From: Marivirga aurantiaca
Lineage (GTDB): Bacteria > Bacteroidota > Bacteroidia > Cytophagales > Cyclobacteriaceae
Assembly: GCF_016679925.1 (NCBI RefSeq)
Contig: NZ_JAEQBW010000001.1
Location: forward strand, 1-64,000
Direction: 5' to 3'
Length of the DNA stretch: 64,000 bases
Position numbers and translations under genes: made by a program. Below are positions 1 through 7,560 of this stretch, one piece after another (position 1 is the stretch's first letter; the number at the start of each line of letters is the position of its first letter). The notes below the pieces were generated by a model. The model saw only the letters and a program-made list of their open reading frames with translations, was not told the DNA's origin and searched no databases.

Positions 1-302
1 ATAAACTCGATAGACCTGAGAGTGAATGGCTGAAATATCAAAGCAGATTTCGAGCGCTTCGAAAATTGATTGTTTATAGTGGAAACGGGCTAAGTACAGA
101 AACTGCATTTAAAGTTATTTATGTCTCTGATGAGTATAATATTTTGTACGACTATTTTGAGATATCAAAAATTCATGACCAGACCTTAGTTGGGTTTTGT
201 GATAAATTTGTTGTTGAACCGAGTGAATATTATAATGCCTCAGAAGTATTCTTTGATATTTCGAGGAAACTAATTCGTCAGGAAGAATTGCTTAATGAAT
301 AA
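1..302 (+). CDS. DUF4919 domain protein, C-terminal part (5' end outside window)
   Basis: The frame is open from the first bases of the window, so the true start lies upstream; an internal TTG at 66 is probably not the start. The visible part reads into a GNGLSTETAFKVIYVSDEY segment followed by an FFDIS motif near the end, which resembles the conserved C-terminal part of DUF4919, a Bacteroidota family of unknown function often found in small secreted or cytoplasmic proteins. The stop codon is 11 bases before attC-like site A, the normal spacing for cassette cargo. It is the last gene of a cassette whose left border is not in the window. Confidence 0.7.
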   Translation, partial: KLDRPESEWLKYQSRFRALRKLIVYSGNGLSTETAFKVIYVSDEYNILYDYFEISKIHDQTLVGFCDKFVVEPSEYYNASEVFFDISRKLIRQEELLNE

Positions 303-313
303 AATACGAAAGT

Positions 314-476
314 TGCCAACATCACCTATGAATGAATGGGGGTTCATCAGTCAGGAAATTTTGGAGGTACTTGGAAAGTCAGCCACAATGTGTAAATTTA
401 TTAATTGCTGTGGCTATGTGCGGATGGCAAGCTTAGTGGTTTCTAAGCCCCACTCATCATAGCCATAGCGTTACCC
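314..476 (+). repeat. attC-like recombination site A
   Basis: R'' tgccaac (314-320) and R' gttaccc (470-476) bound an imperfect palindrome. The left arm ctatgaatgaatgggg (327-342) pairs with ccccactcatcatag (448-462) with an unpaired extra base, like the extrahelical bases of attC. An inner stem agccaca/tgtggct lies at 381-416. Sites C and D are close relatives. Confidence 0.85.
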
Positions 477-487
477 ACCATTGACTC

Positions 488-1297
488 ATGCAGGATATAA
501 AAACTCTCATATTAAAAGGATATCAAAAGTTTGAATTTTCATTAGGAGATGAATCAGTGATAACTAAATATTTAAAATACCTTGAAACTCCTGACTTAGA
601 AATTAGAAAGCAAGTAGAATTATTTCATCTCGAGCTTTTAGAGAGTCTTATCTCTATTCAAGAACATGATATAAAATCCTCCAATAGATACATTAAAAAT
701 CTAAAAAGTTCAGAAAACCTTAGAAACTTCTGGGGTGAAAAATTTGAAGTCATAATTCATAGCAAGCTAATTAAATTGGTTGATCAGAATGCAATATCCA
801 CAGTAAGAAGGGGAAAGGACGGTAAAGAACCAGATTTACTTTTTGATTTTGAAAATCATCAATTAGGAATAGAATTGACCACATTAAAATTTGAAAAAAG
901 TCCAAATAAGTTAGAACTAGCTTCTTTTAAAAAAATGATGGACAAGATCAGTGAAAAAAATAATAATGTCTACGCCAATAAAAATACTGTCCTGTTTATT
1001 GATATCTCAAACATTGAATTCTTAAATGCATTAATGACAGGGAATTCGTCAGTAGATTTTCTTGATAAGTATAAAGACCAATTAGAGGCTTTATCAACAA
1101 AGCTTAATTTTAAATTTATTCTATTTCTGGAAAGTATTTTTTATTACGACTCAATGAAAAATTTAAAACGATGTCTCAATCCTATTGCAGGTATAACTGA
1201 CAATGAGAAACCTAACTCTGTTAATCGATTTCTTAATCTGGCATTTAATGATTTTAAGAAGGGAGACAATAAAATATATAGACATCAAAACATATAA
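488..1297 (+). CDS. Hypothetical protein, possible PD-(D/E)XK-like nuclease fold (cassette 2)
   Basis: A 269-residue cytoplasmic-looking protein with no signal peptide or membrane segment. Residues 1-80 are charged and helical. Around residues 83-130 an FWGEKFEVIIH segment is followed by KEPDLLFDF and then LGIELTTLKF. A Glu, then Pro-Asp, then Glu-x-Thr on successive strands resembles the active-site layout of restriction-endonuclease-like folds, but the usual Lys of ExK is replaced by Thr, so catalysis is uncertain. The gene begins 17 bases after the cassette border and ends 5 bases before the R'' arm region of site B, so it is the only cargo. I do not recognise a named family; the nuclease idea is inference. 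Confidence 0.6.
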   Translation: MQDIKTLILKGYQKFEFSLGDESVITKYLKYLETPDLEIRKQVELFHLELLESLISIQEHDIKSSNRYIKNLKSSENLRNFWGEKFEVIIHSKLIKLVDQNAISTVRRGKDGKEPDLLFDFENHQLGIELTTLKFEKSPNKLELASFKKMMDKISEKNNNVYANKNTVLFIDISNIEFLNALMTGNSSVDFLDKYKDQLEALSTKLNFKFILFLESIFYYDSMKNLKRCLNPIAGITDNEKPNSVNRFLNLAFNDFKKGDNKIYRHQNI

Positions 1298-1305
1298 TAC
1301 ACGGT

Positions 1306-1499
1306 GGGTAACATTCTGTATAAATCATGGCTGTTAGTAGGTCATTGTTCCTTCAGCTCTTTGTAGAAAGCCCGTCAATCCGCAGGATTGACTTATTGGT
1401 GAAGATTAATTTAATAAGCCAATCCTGCGGATTGCCTCGGTAGTTAACTGAAATTTTTATACTTTTAATCAGCCACGAATTTATACAGTGGCGTTAGTA
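1306..1499 (+). repeat. attC-like recombination site B
   Basis: R'' gggtaac (1306-1312) and R' gttagta (1493-1499). The arm ctgtataaatcatggct pairs with agccacgaatttatacag (1471-1488) with a bulge. Inside lies a second, nearly perfect inverted repeat built on caatccgcaggattg (about 1376-1390) and aatcctgcggattg (1421-1434), which gives a long cruciform. R'' (with flank, acggtgggtaac) is the complement of this cassette's start at 470 in 11 of 12 bases. Confidence 0.85.
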
Positions 1500-1518
1500 G
1501 CAATTCCAGAACTTGCAA

Positions 1519-2037
1519 ATGAAATTCTTAACGGACAGATATATTAGATCCTTATTTTTGATCGGGTTGGGTATTTATTTTATCGTAGAACACGAGATAC
1601 GGGAAAGACCGCAATCAACGGAAGACCTAATCGACCTTCATGGGACAATTACTGATTATTCATTTAAGGATAATACAGGTTGGAGAGGAAACGGACGTCA
1701 GTATTATATATATTTGGACGGATATCCAACTAAATTTCAAGTAAAAGCGGACTATCTAAGATTTTTTAATAAACAACAATTTGAGTATAACTATAAACGT
1801 GATAGTCAAGTAAGACTGAGCATCCCTAGGTATCAAAAGAGTTTAGTAGGAACAGATGAGAATGTTTTTTTGACATCAATTTCAGTTAACGGATTTGAAT
1901 ATCTTTCAAAGGATGAGACAATTAGTAGAGAAATTACCATGGCAACTTCAAACTCGGATTACATTTTGGGAGGTGTTTCTATTGCAATAGGAATATTGGT
2001 TTTCCTATTCTATGACAAAATTAAAAAAAGCTACTAA
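1519..2037 (+). CDS. Hypothetical membrane protein with two terminal TM segments (cassette 3)
   Basis: A 172-residue protein. A hydrophobic segment near the N-terminus (about residues 11-24, SLFLIGLGIYFIV) and another near the C-terminus (about 148-165, YILGGVSIAIGILVFLF) bracket a polar domain of about 120 residues that is probably extracytoplasmic or cytoplasmic as one block. The start was taken at ATG 1519; an in-frame TTG at 1513 would add only two residues. The stop codon TAA lies inside the R'' arm of site C (2032-2038), so the gene fills the cassette completely. No family is recognised. The middle part has a repeated aromatic pattern (QYYIYLDGYPTKF) suggesting beta strands. Confidence 0.65.
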   Translation: MKFLTDRYIRSLFLIGLGIYFIVEHEIRERPQSTEDLIDLHGTITDYSFKDNTGWRGNGRQYYIYLDGYPTKFQVKADYLRFFNKQQFEYNYKRDSQVRLSIPRYQKSLVGTDENVFLTSISVNGFEYLSKDETISREITMATSNSDYILGGVSIAIGILVFLFYDKIKKSY

Positions 2038-2194
2038 CATCACCTATGAATGAATGGGGTTTCATCGGTCAGGAAATTTGGGGGGCACTTGGAAAGTCAG
2101 CCACAATGTGTAAATTTATTAATTGCTGTGGCTGTGTGCGGATGGCTAGCTTAGTGTTTTCTAAGCCACACTCATCATAGGCATAGCGTTATGA
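2032..2194 (+). repeat. attC-like recombination site C
   Basis: R'' tactaac (2032-2038) and R' gttatga (2188-2194). The sequence is almost the same as site A through the arms and the agccaca/tgtggct core. R'' plus flank (ctactaac) is the exact complement of this cassette's start gttagtag at 1493. Confidence 0.85.
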
Positions 2195-2203
2195 GTAACT
2201 AGT

Positions 2204-2899
2204 ATGGCTAAACATAAATTTACGTATTCTGAAAAATATGCAGTCTGGGAAACTCACGGTTATTGCTGTTATTGGTGTGGAGACCCGTTAGAAATTCAAC
2301 AAACTACTGTTGATCATGTCATACCTGAACACTTAGAAGAGAAAGAAGATGAGTTGAATTGGGTAAAAGAACATTACGCTTTACCCAAGGAGTTTGAAGT
2401 GAACGCCTTTGAGAATTGGGTGCCTTCGCATAGCAACTGCAACAGTCGAAAAAGTATAACTCTGTATAAACCATCTCCAGCTTTTATTGCGATACTAGAT
2501 TCAATAATTAAGAAAGGATCGATTGCTCGAAAGAAGTTTGAATCCATTACAAAAGCAAAGGATCGCGACAAGGTCATTGGAAAAATTATGATAGACCTTG
2601 AAGACGGCAAAATCACAAAGGATGATTTAATAGCTCTATTAGGTACAACTAATGAAAAAGTTCCAGATATATCAGAAGACGTAGACGGTAAATTACATAT
2701 TCGTGTTTCTAATAGATGGAAGGTTGTTAACACAATGGATAATGATCTTGCAATGGTATCTGATGGTCGAATGGCTGGGATAACTCCAACAAATGAAAAT
2801 CCGCATATCTCATGGAGTTGTCCGAATTGTGGGAGCTACGGCCCTTGGAACGGAGTAATGTGCATGAACTGCGGAATGAAGAGTGATCCATTTGATTAA
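2204..2899 (+). CDS. HNH endonuclease with C-terminal zinc ribbon (cassette 4)
   Basis: A 231-residue protein. Residues 17-90 form an HNH nuclease domain: a CCYWCG knuckle, then TTVDHVIPEH with the metal-binding Asp-His, then ENWVPSHSNCNSRKS carrying the Asn and His of the motif. HNH enzymes cut DNA with one metal ion in a beta-beta-alpha fold. The middle (about 95-150) is basic and helical. The C-terminus (about 205-231) adds a CPNC...CMNC zinc ribbon, which may bind DNA or a partner. The gene starts 15 bases after the cassette border. Likely roles are defence or DNA processing; the target cannot be read from the sequence. Confidence 0.85.
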   Translation: MAKHKFTYSEKYAVWETHGYCCYWCGDPLEIQQTTVDHVIPEHLEEKEDELNWVKEHYALPKEFEVNAFENWVPSHSNCNSRKSITLYKPSPAFIAILDSIIKKGSIARKKFESITKAKDRDKVIGKIMIDLEDGKITKDDLIALLGTTNEKVPDISEDVDGKLHIRVSNRWKVVNTMDNDLAMVSDGRMAGITPTNENPHISWSCPNCGSYGPWNGVMCMNCGMKSDPFD

Positions 2900-2904
2900 A
2901 ATAC

Positions 2905-3064
2905 TCATAACATATGCTATGTATGAATGGGTTTTCATCAGTCAGGAAATTTGTAGGGATTGGAAAGTCCGCCACAAATGTTAATTTTAAATCAAGGCGT
3001 GGCTATGTGCGGATGGCAAGCTTAGTTGTTTCTAAGCCCCACTCATCATAGCTAGGCGTTGTGG
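2905..3064 (+). repeat. attC-like recombination site D
   Basis: R'' tcataac (2905-2911) and R' gttgtgg (3058-3064). It belongs to the A/C subfamily, with a small deletion in the left arm region and the same actcatcatag right arm. R'' with flank (tactcataac) is the exact complement of the cassette start gttatgagta at 2188. Confidence 0.85.
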
Positions 3065-3083
3065 TGCATCGGGGCAAACTCAT

Positions 3084-3833
3084 ATGAAATACATTTTTGC
3101 ATTAACTCTTACGTTTTTCCTTTTCAACATTCAAACGAACGGGCAGGAACTTGTCAACAAATGGGCTAACTCAGTAAGCAACATTGAAGGTTTTCTAGAA
3201 ATTGATAAGTCCAAGTTTGATAAATGGGACTTGAGTAATATTCTATCCAATCAAACTCAGATAAATCCACTATCAACGTACATTGGGGTATTTGGACCCA
3301 AATACAGAAGAATAGACTTTCATCTGATGGCCAGCAAAAAAGAAGGAACATATGAAGTCACTGGCAAAAGCAAGCTGGGCAATAACATCCAAAACTTGAA
3401 CGGTGAATTCAACCTTCGGAAAGTGTTTTATCGCAAACAGGATTATATATCTGACACGTTGTACATCGGAGTGTTTGACTACATCCTTCGTGAACCTGGC
3501 TTAAAGGAGGGTGACGGTGAATTCAGAGGAACGTTCTCTGTTGTTTTCTATCGTATAAACAATCAAATTCAGATTTTCAAAACCTCTTCTGGTGACGAAC
3601 CAAATTTCACAAACACTTTTGTAGGCGCTTGGAAACGCTACAACTCTGACGTTGAACGAACGGTAATATTCTCTTTTCATCCTGCTGGACTATACGAACG
3701 CCTTCCTTATTGTGAACCTTTGTATTCGACCAAAGACATGAACGATGATTTCACGATCATAAAAGAAGAATTCATTCAATATGGCTGGGAAGACTTTAAC
3801 TACAACGGTCAAAAATCAAACTGGTGGAAATAG
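3084..3833 (+). CDS. Secreted hypothetical protein (cassette 5)
   Basis: A 249-residue protein with a typical Sec signal peptide: MKYIFALTLTFFLFNIQTNGQ, likely cleaved after NGQ-region residues 20-21. There is no lipobox Cys. The mature part is rich in aromatic and beta-forming residues (IGVFGPKYRRIDFHLM, GTYEVTGKSKLGNNI, DTLYIGVFDYI), which suggests a lipocalin- or beta-sandwich-like fold, but no family is recognised. The start codon is 25 bases after the cassette border. The coding region ends 5 bases before the long R'' arm of site E. Confidence 0.7.
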   Translation: MKYIFALTLTFFLFNIQTNGQELVNKWANSVSNIEGFLEIDKSKFDKWDLSNILSNQTQINPLSTYIGVFGPKYRRIDFHLMASKKEGTYEVTGKSKLGNNIQNLNGEFNLRKVFYRKQDYISDTLYIGVFDYILREPGLKEGDGEFRGTFSVVFYRINNQIQIFKTSSGDEPNFTNTFVGAWKRYNSDVERTVIFSFHPAGLYERLPYCEPLYSTKDMNDDFTIIKEEFIQYGWEDFNYNGQKSNWWK

Positions 3834-3838
3834 ACGCA

Positions 3839-4029
3839 CCACAACATTCAGTATGAAATCATGGCGGGTCAGTGGTGTACGATAGTTTTCTGCTTTCTGG
3901 AAGCTCCGCCAAATCTGCGATTTGGCCGGTGTCGAACAAAATTTGGTTGGCCAAATCACAGATTTGGCTATCTTGTACTTGAAAGTTTAACTATATCAAA
4001 CCGCCACGATTCATACAGTGGCGTTGCCA
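3839..4029 (+). repeat. attC-like recombination site E
   Basis: R'' ccacaac (3839-3845) and R' gttgcca (4023-4029). The outer arms cagtatgaaatcatggcgg and ccgccacgattcatacag pair with bulges. A second inner inverted repeat (gccaaatctgcgatttggcc near 3908 against ggccaaatcacagatttggc near 3950) matches in 19 of 20 positions. R'' with flank gcaccacaac is the exact complement of gttgtggtgc at 3058. Confidence 0.85.
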
Positions 4030-4042
4030 ACAATAATCTGTA

Positions 4043-4127
4043 ATGTGAAATACCCTATTATGTTATAATCTTACTACTCTGCATTTCATGTACACAAGAA
4101 GCTAAATGCATTCAATTCAGCTTTTAA
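4043..4127 (+). pseudogene. Short degraded lipoprotein-leader remnant
   Basis: Reading past a one-base shift after ATG 4043 gives a hydrophobic stretch VIILLLCISCTQEAK, which looks like a lipoprotein signal peptide with a lipobox Cys, and then a stop at 4125-4127. No further coding sequence follows before the toxin gene. It may be the leftover of an earlier gene in this cassette. The stretch is short, so chance is possible. Confidence 0.25.
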
Positions 4128-4188
4128 AACAAATGTTTTGCTTGTCAAAATCCTTTAATAAAAGTTCTCTTTTTAAGAACTAAATTTA

Positions 4189-4196
4189 TATCTTTG
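4189..4196 (+). promoter_or_regulatory. Bacteroidota -7 element before higBA
   Basis: TATCTTTG fits the TAnnTTTG -7 consensus of the Bacteroidota primary sigma factor and lies 21 bases before the toxin start. No clear -33 TTG is seen. It suggests that this cassette carries its own promoter, as is usual for toxin-antitoxin cassettes. Confidence 0.5.
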
Positions 4197-4217
4197 TTGT
4201 AATTTTGAAACTTTTAC

Positions 4218-4514
4218 ATGGATAGAATATTTGCTAAAAGAACCTTAAGAGAATTTTGGGAAAAACATGCTGACTCTGAACAATATCTCAAAACATGGTA
4301 TGATACAGCTATGAACAGTCAATGGAAAACCCCGAATGATGTTAAAAACACCTATGCAAATGCTAGTATACTAAAAGATGAACGAGTTGTATTTAACATC
4401 AAAGGAAATTCTTACAGACTTGTGGTGAAGTTCAATTTTGAAAAGCAGTGGATATTTATCCGCTTTATTGGAACGCATGCCGAATACGATAAAATTGATG
4501 CCAACAACATTTAA
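4218..4514 (+). CDS. higB: HigB-type mRNA interferase toxin (cassette 6)
   Basis: A 98-residue protein of the HigB branch of the RelE/ParE toxin superfamily. HigB toxins cleave mRNA on the ribosome and are neutralised by HigA. Recognisable parts are the N-terminal helix RTLREFWEKH, the W at about 52-58 region (SQWKTPNDVKNTY), the strand VVFNIKGNSYRLVVKFNF, and the terminal WIFIRFIGTHAEYDKI with the conserved His-Ala-Glu-Tyr-Asp ending. The antitoxin gene follows after 10 bases, the inverted toxin-first order typical of higBA. It has a -7 element upstream. Such pairs are frequent in cassette arrays, where they are thought to stabilise the array. Confidence 0.93.
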   Translation: MDRIFAKRTLREFWEKHADSEQYLKTWYDTAMNSQWKTPNDVKNTYANASILKDERVVFNIKGNSYRLVVKFNFEKQWIFIRFIGTHAEYDKIDANNI

Positions 4515-4524
4515 ATAGATAATT

Positions 4525-4893
4525 ATGACAATAAAACTTATAAAAACAGATAGCGAATATCAAGAGGCCCTCAACAGACTTGAAGAAATCTTTGATGCTA
4601 AAATAGGAACTCCAGAAAGTGATGAAGCTGATATCCTAGGACTTCTTATTGATGAATATGAGAAAAAACATTACCCTATAGATGCCCCAGACCCCATTGA
4701 AGCAATTAAAATTAGAATGGAGGAAATGGATTTGAAACAGAAGGATTTAGTCGGTGTTATTGGTGGAAAAAGTAGGGTATCTGAAATTCTTAATCGAAAG
4801 AAAAAGTTGACCGTGGATATGGTTCGCAACTTGGCTGTAAGATTAAATCTATCAGCGCAAATTCTAATAAACGACTACAAGCTAATAAAATAG
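4525..4893 (+). CDS. higA: HigA-type antitoxin, XRE-family HTH (cassette 6)
   Basis: A 122-residue antitoxin and likely autorepressor. The N-terminal 65 residues are acidic and helical (RLEEIFDAKIGTPESDEADILGLLIDEYE), a common HigA lead that binds the toxin. Residues about 68-118 form an XRE-type helix-turn-helix: IRMEEMDLKQKDLVGVIGGKSRVSEILNRKKKLTVDMVRNLAVRL. The gene follows higB after 10 bases, so both are co-transcribed. The stop codon lies just before site F. Confidence 0.92.
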   Translation: MTIKLIKTDSEYQEALNRLEEIFDAKIGTPESDEADILGLLIDEYEKKHYPIDAPDPIEAIKIRMEEMDLKQKDLVGVIGGKSRVSEILNRKKKLTVDMVRNLAVRLNLSAQILINDYKLIK

Positions 4894-4899
4894 TAAAAT

Positions 4900-5028
4900 T
4901 GGCAACACTAGCTAAAAACAATGGCGGTTTTGCAGGTAATTGAAAAATACTCTCTTTTTGCTACCTTTATTTAAGCTGGAACGTGGGGAGGATTTAATCC
5001 GCCACAGTTTTTAGCCTAAACGTTAGCG
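4900..5028 (+). repeat. attC-like recombination site F
   Basis: R'' tggcaac (4900-4906) and R' gttagcg (5022-5028). The left arm ctagctaaaaacaatggcgg pairs with ccgccacagtttttagcct, with unpaired bases. It is shorter than A-E, without a large inner inverted repeat. R'' (ttggcaac) complements the cassette start gttgccaa at 4023 in 8 bases. Confidence 0.82.
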
Positions 5029-5062
5029 GTCAGGATGGTACAGTAAAGGGACATAGTTTACA

Positions 5063-6148
5063 ATGAATAAAAGAGAAACAGAATTAAAACATATTTCTAA
5101 TGAATTCTCTATTTGGGAAGTTAAACTTCGGAATCTTAGCTCTATGAGCTTATATGATGCTCATCATTTGTCTGAAGATAGTATATGTGAACTTCTTAAT
5201 ACGATTTTTAATTACCAGCTCAAAAACTTGAATTCACTAAAAATGAATTACCCAGCAATTGACTTGGGGGACGAGTTCAATTCCGTTTGCATTCAGGTAA
5301 CTTCAACTAAAACAACTAAAAAAATACAGGAGACTATAAATAAGTTTCTCGAAAAGGAATTAAACATAACCTATGATAAACTTTTCATAATTGTACTTGG
5401 TAAAAAACAGAAACGTTACACAACACTAAAAGTACCTGACACATTTACGTTCAATCCGGAAAGTCATATCTTAGATTTCGAAGACTTACTAAGACAAATA
5501 AAAACATTTCCAGTCAACAAGTTAGAGACTATTTCTAATCTTCTTACCGCTGAAAATAACTCTCATAATAGCAAGAAATCTATCTCTAATTCCACAAGAT
5601 TAAAAAGAAATTTAGCCCTTAAAAAAAGACTTCAAAAAGACTTATTAATAGAACTCCCTAGAGAGCATTGGGAAAGGTCTTGGTACGAACCATGGATTAA
5701 ATTTAAATATCATAGCGTTCTAATTAGGTCTGTTGATGATAACAAATGGCCAGAAGTTGACGATGCTCCTACAACTAAAATTAGTTCATGGTTTAAAGGG
5801 GATTTTTGGGATTTTTATGACAATGGTATAGAGTTAATAAGCGGAGGTGGAAGAGTGTTATTTGATAAAAACGGCAATTGGGATATTTTAAATTACGCTA
5901 ATGATGAAAGAGATAATAATAAAAATTATCAATTGATTAATTATCATGAATATTTGAGAATACCATACGACTATATTGTTCAATATGACATGGAAACAGA
6001 CCCCTATTACGGTATCCCTTCTATTTATGTCGAATATGCAAAAGACGGAATGCCCTATGAAGACATTCTACAAGGTATAGGTGGTTCTTATGAACTGAAA
6101 CAGCATAGACTCCTCCTGGATAAGCAAAAAAGACGTAAATTAAAATAA
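5063..6148 (+). CDS. SMEK-domain protein, putative defence-related (cassette 7)
   Basis: A 361-residue protein. Residues 1 to about 165 match the SMEK-type N-terminal domain: a helical start ISNEFSIWEVKLRNL, then LSEDSICELLNTIFNYQLKNLNS, then the AIDLGDEFNSVCIQVTS motif. Asp and the Gln-Val-Thr strand resemble a nuclease-like core. The C-terminal part (about 195-361) is rich in Trp and Tyr (EHWERSWYEPWIKFKYHSV, SSWFKGDFWDFYDNGIEL) and is not recognised; it may be a sensor or effector. SMEK domains occur in multidomain proteins often found near defence genes, so a role in phage or plasmid defence is inference. The start is 40 bases after the cassette border. Confidence 0.75.
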   Translation: MNKRETELKHISNEFSIWEVKLRNLSSMSLYDAHHLSEDSICELLNTIFNYQLKNLNSLKMNYPAIDLGDEFNSVCIQVTSTKTTKKIQETINKFLEKELNITYDKLFIIVLGKKQKRYTTLKVPDTFTFNPESHILDFEDLLRQIKTFPVNKLETISNLLTAENNSHNSKKSISNSTRLKRNLALKKRLQKDLLIELPREHWERSWYEPWIKFKYHSVLIRSVDDNKWPEVDDAPTTKISSWFKGDFWDFYDNGIELISGGGRVLFDKNGNWDILNYANDERDNNKNYQLINYHEYLRIPYDYIVQYDMETDPYYGIPSIYVEYAKDGMPYEDILQGIGGSYELKQHRLLLDKQKRRKLK

Positions 6149-6153
6149 CAAAC

Positions 6154-6300
6154 CGCCAACATGGAATATGAAATCATAGTGGTTTAGTGGGTTGTCATAG
6201 TTCTTCGCTACTTGCCATCGCCAATCCTGAAGATTGGCTTAATGGTAGATTGAACGTATATTGCAGTCAAAATGCTACAATTCATATACAGGCGTTAGCC
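6154..6300 (+). repeat. attC-like recombination site G
   Basis: R'' cgccaac (6154-6160) and R' gttagcc (6294-6300). The left arm (tggaatatgaaatcatagt) pairs imperfectly with gctacaattcatatacagg. A small inner palindrome gccaatcctgaagattggc lies at about 6220-6238. R'' accgccaac complements the cassette start gttagcggt in 8 of 9 bases. Confidence 0.8.
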
Positions 6301-6314
6301 TCAAGCGAAAAAAA

Positions 6315-7400
6315 ATGAAGAACCTATTCATAGAAATAATATTTATCAGCCTAATCATCTCATGTCAATCAAATTCTGCGAGAATAAAGCAAGATACTGT
6401 TAGTGAAAAACTGGTAATCAATTATAACGGAGATGCAGATGTTGTTCAGTTCAAGATGTTTGAAGGACTTCATCAAACTTTAACAAAAGATACGATCACT
6501 GGAATATTTGAGGGATTCTTAGAAATCCCAAATCTCAATGAGGCAATATTTACTTACGATATTGTTGTTCATAAAAAAGACTCACTAAAACGGATGATTG
6601 AATTAGAGCCTGAAAGCCATCTGGTGAAACTAAATCAACATGACGCAATAGAAGAGAGAGACCAATTTCTATGGATAGGCAAAAATCGAAATGGCAATTA
6701 TTTCAAAAATGAAGAACTCACAGGCTCACTGGTTACTAAAAGTATGACAAGTGAATTCTTAGAAGAAGAAAGAGAAATAACGGTATATACACCCAAGGGT
6801 GTAAGCTCAAAAATTCCATATATTTATTTTACAGACGGTTCGGTAGTTAAAGACTATGCGCCATATATAGACCGTCTAATCACAACTAATAAAATAAGGC
6901 CCATAAAGTTAATAGGCATCCATTCCAGTTCATCAAATAGATATAAAGAATATGTTAAAGGTGGTGACGATAATGAAGTATTTAGAAAACATCAAAGATT
7001 TGTTTACAAAGAATTAATACATTCAATTGAGAAGGAAACAGAAAACTGGGAAGGTAAAAGGTATTTATTTGGGTTTTCTAACGGAGCCGCTTTTTGCATG
7101 CACGCTGGACTAAATCAGCCAAATGTATTTGAGGAAATAATTGCATTCTCAACAGCAGATTATATTTCCTCAATGGCACAGTGGATCAGTCCGATAAAAT
7201 TTGAGTTTGATGAATACCCTAAGTTCTATATGGGGGCAGGAAGGTATGAAAAAAGTATTTTTAATAATAATATTGAGTTTTTAGACAAGCTGAAAGACAA
7301 TGAAATCCAAGTGCAGTTTAAGGAATTCGTCTCTGGTCATGACTATAATGTATGGAGAATAGAATTTCTGGAATATTTAGAAAATCGTTTCAAAAAATAA
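6315..7400 (+). CDS. Esterase-D-like alpha/beta hydrolase lipoprotein (cassette 8)
   Basis: A 361-residue putative serine esterase of the Esterase D/enterochelin-esterase fold. The start at ATG 6315 is chosen over an upstream in-frame start at 6261, because 6261 lies inside site G of the previous cassette and because 6315 gives a lipoprotein signal peptide (MKNLFIEIIFISLIISCQS, lipid Cys17). Residues 30-110 form an N-terminal beta domain. The hydrolase core has EREITVYTPKG, the nucleophile elbow GFSNGA (Ser255) and a C-terminal SGHDYNVW motif with the likely catalytic His342. It is probably anchored facing the periplasm or outside. The substrate is unknown. The coding region ends 9 bases before R'' of site H. 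Confidence 0.85.
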   Translation: MKNLFIEIIFISLIISCQSNSARIKQDTVSEKLVINYNGDADVVQFKMFEGLHQTLTKDTITGIFEGFLEIPNLNEAIFTYDIVVHKKDSLKRMIELEPESHLVKLNQHDAIEERDQFLWIGKNRNGNYFKNEELTGSLVTKSMTSEFLEEEREITVYTPKGVSSKIPYIYFTDGSVVKDYAPYIDRLITTNKIRPIKLIGIHSSSSNRYKEYVKGGDDNEVFRKHQRFVYKELIHSIEKETENWEGKRYLFGFSNGAAFCMHAGLNQPNVFEEIIAFSTADYISSMAQWISPIKFEFDEYPKFYMGAGRYEKSIFNNNIEFLDKLKDNEIQVQFKEFVSGHDYNVWRIEFLEYLENRFKK

Positions 7401-7409
7401 AAAGCAAGA

Positions 7410-7541
7410 GGCTAACACTACATATAGCTTATGGCGGGTTCAGAGGGAAAAGAAAATTTAGTACATTTAAATAAGTTTGGTGTAGGTAAACAGGAAAGCG
7501 CTTCTAAAGCCGCCACCAAGCCATATGCCTAAACGTTGGCA
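7410..7541 (+). repeat. attC-like recombination site H
   Basis: R'' ggctaac (7410-7416) and R' gttggca (7535-7541). The left arm acatatagcttatggcggg pairs with ccgccaccaagccatatgcct. R'' gaggctaac is the exact complement of the cassette 8 start gttagcctc (6294). Confidence 0.83.
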
Positions 7542-7560
7542 AACATTTAAAAAAAACTGA

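Noticed and set aside
1370-1440. Long palindrome as a MITE or insertion element
   Set aside because: It is explained as the inner stem of site B; no target duplication or transposase is seen.
3861-4043. 60-codon plus-strand frame
   Set aside because: It lies fully inside attC-like site E and follows its inverted repeats; not a gene.
6261-6314. Upstream start for the esterase gene
   Set aside because: It falls inside site G of the previous cassette and would spoil the lipoprotein signal peptide.
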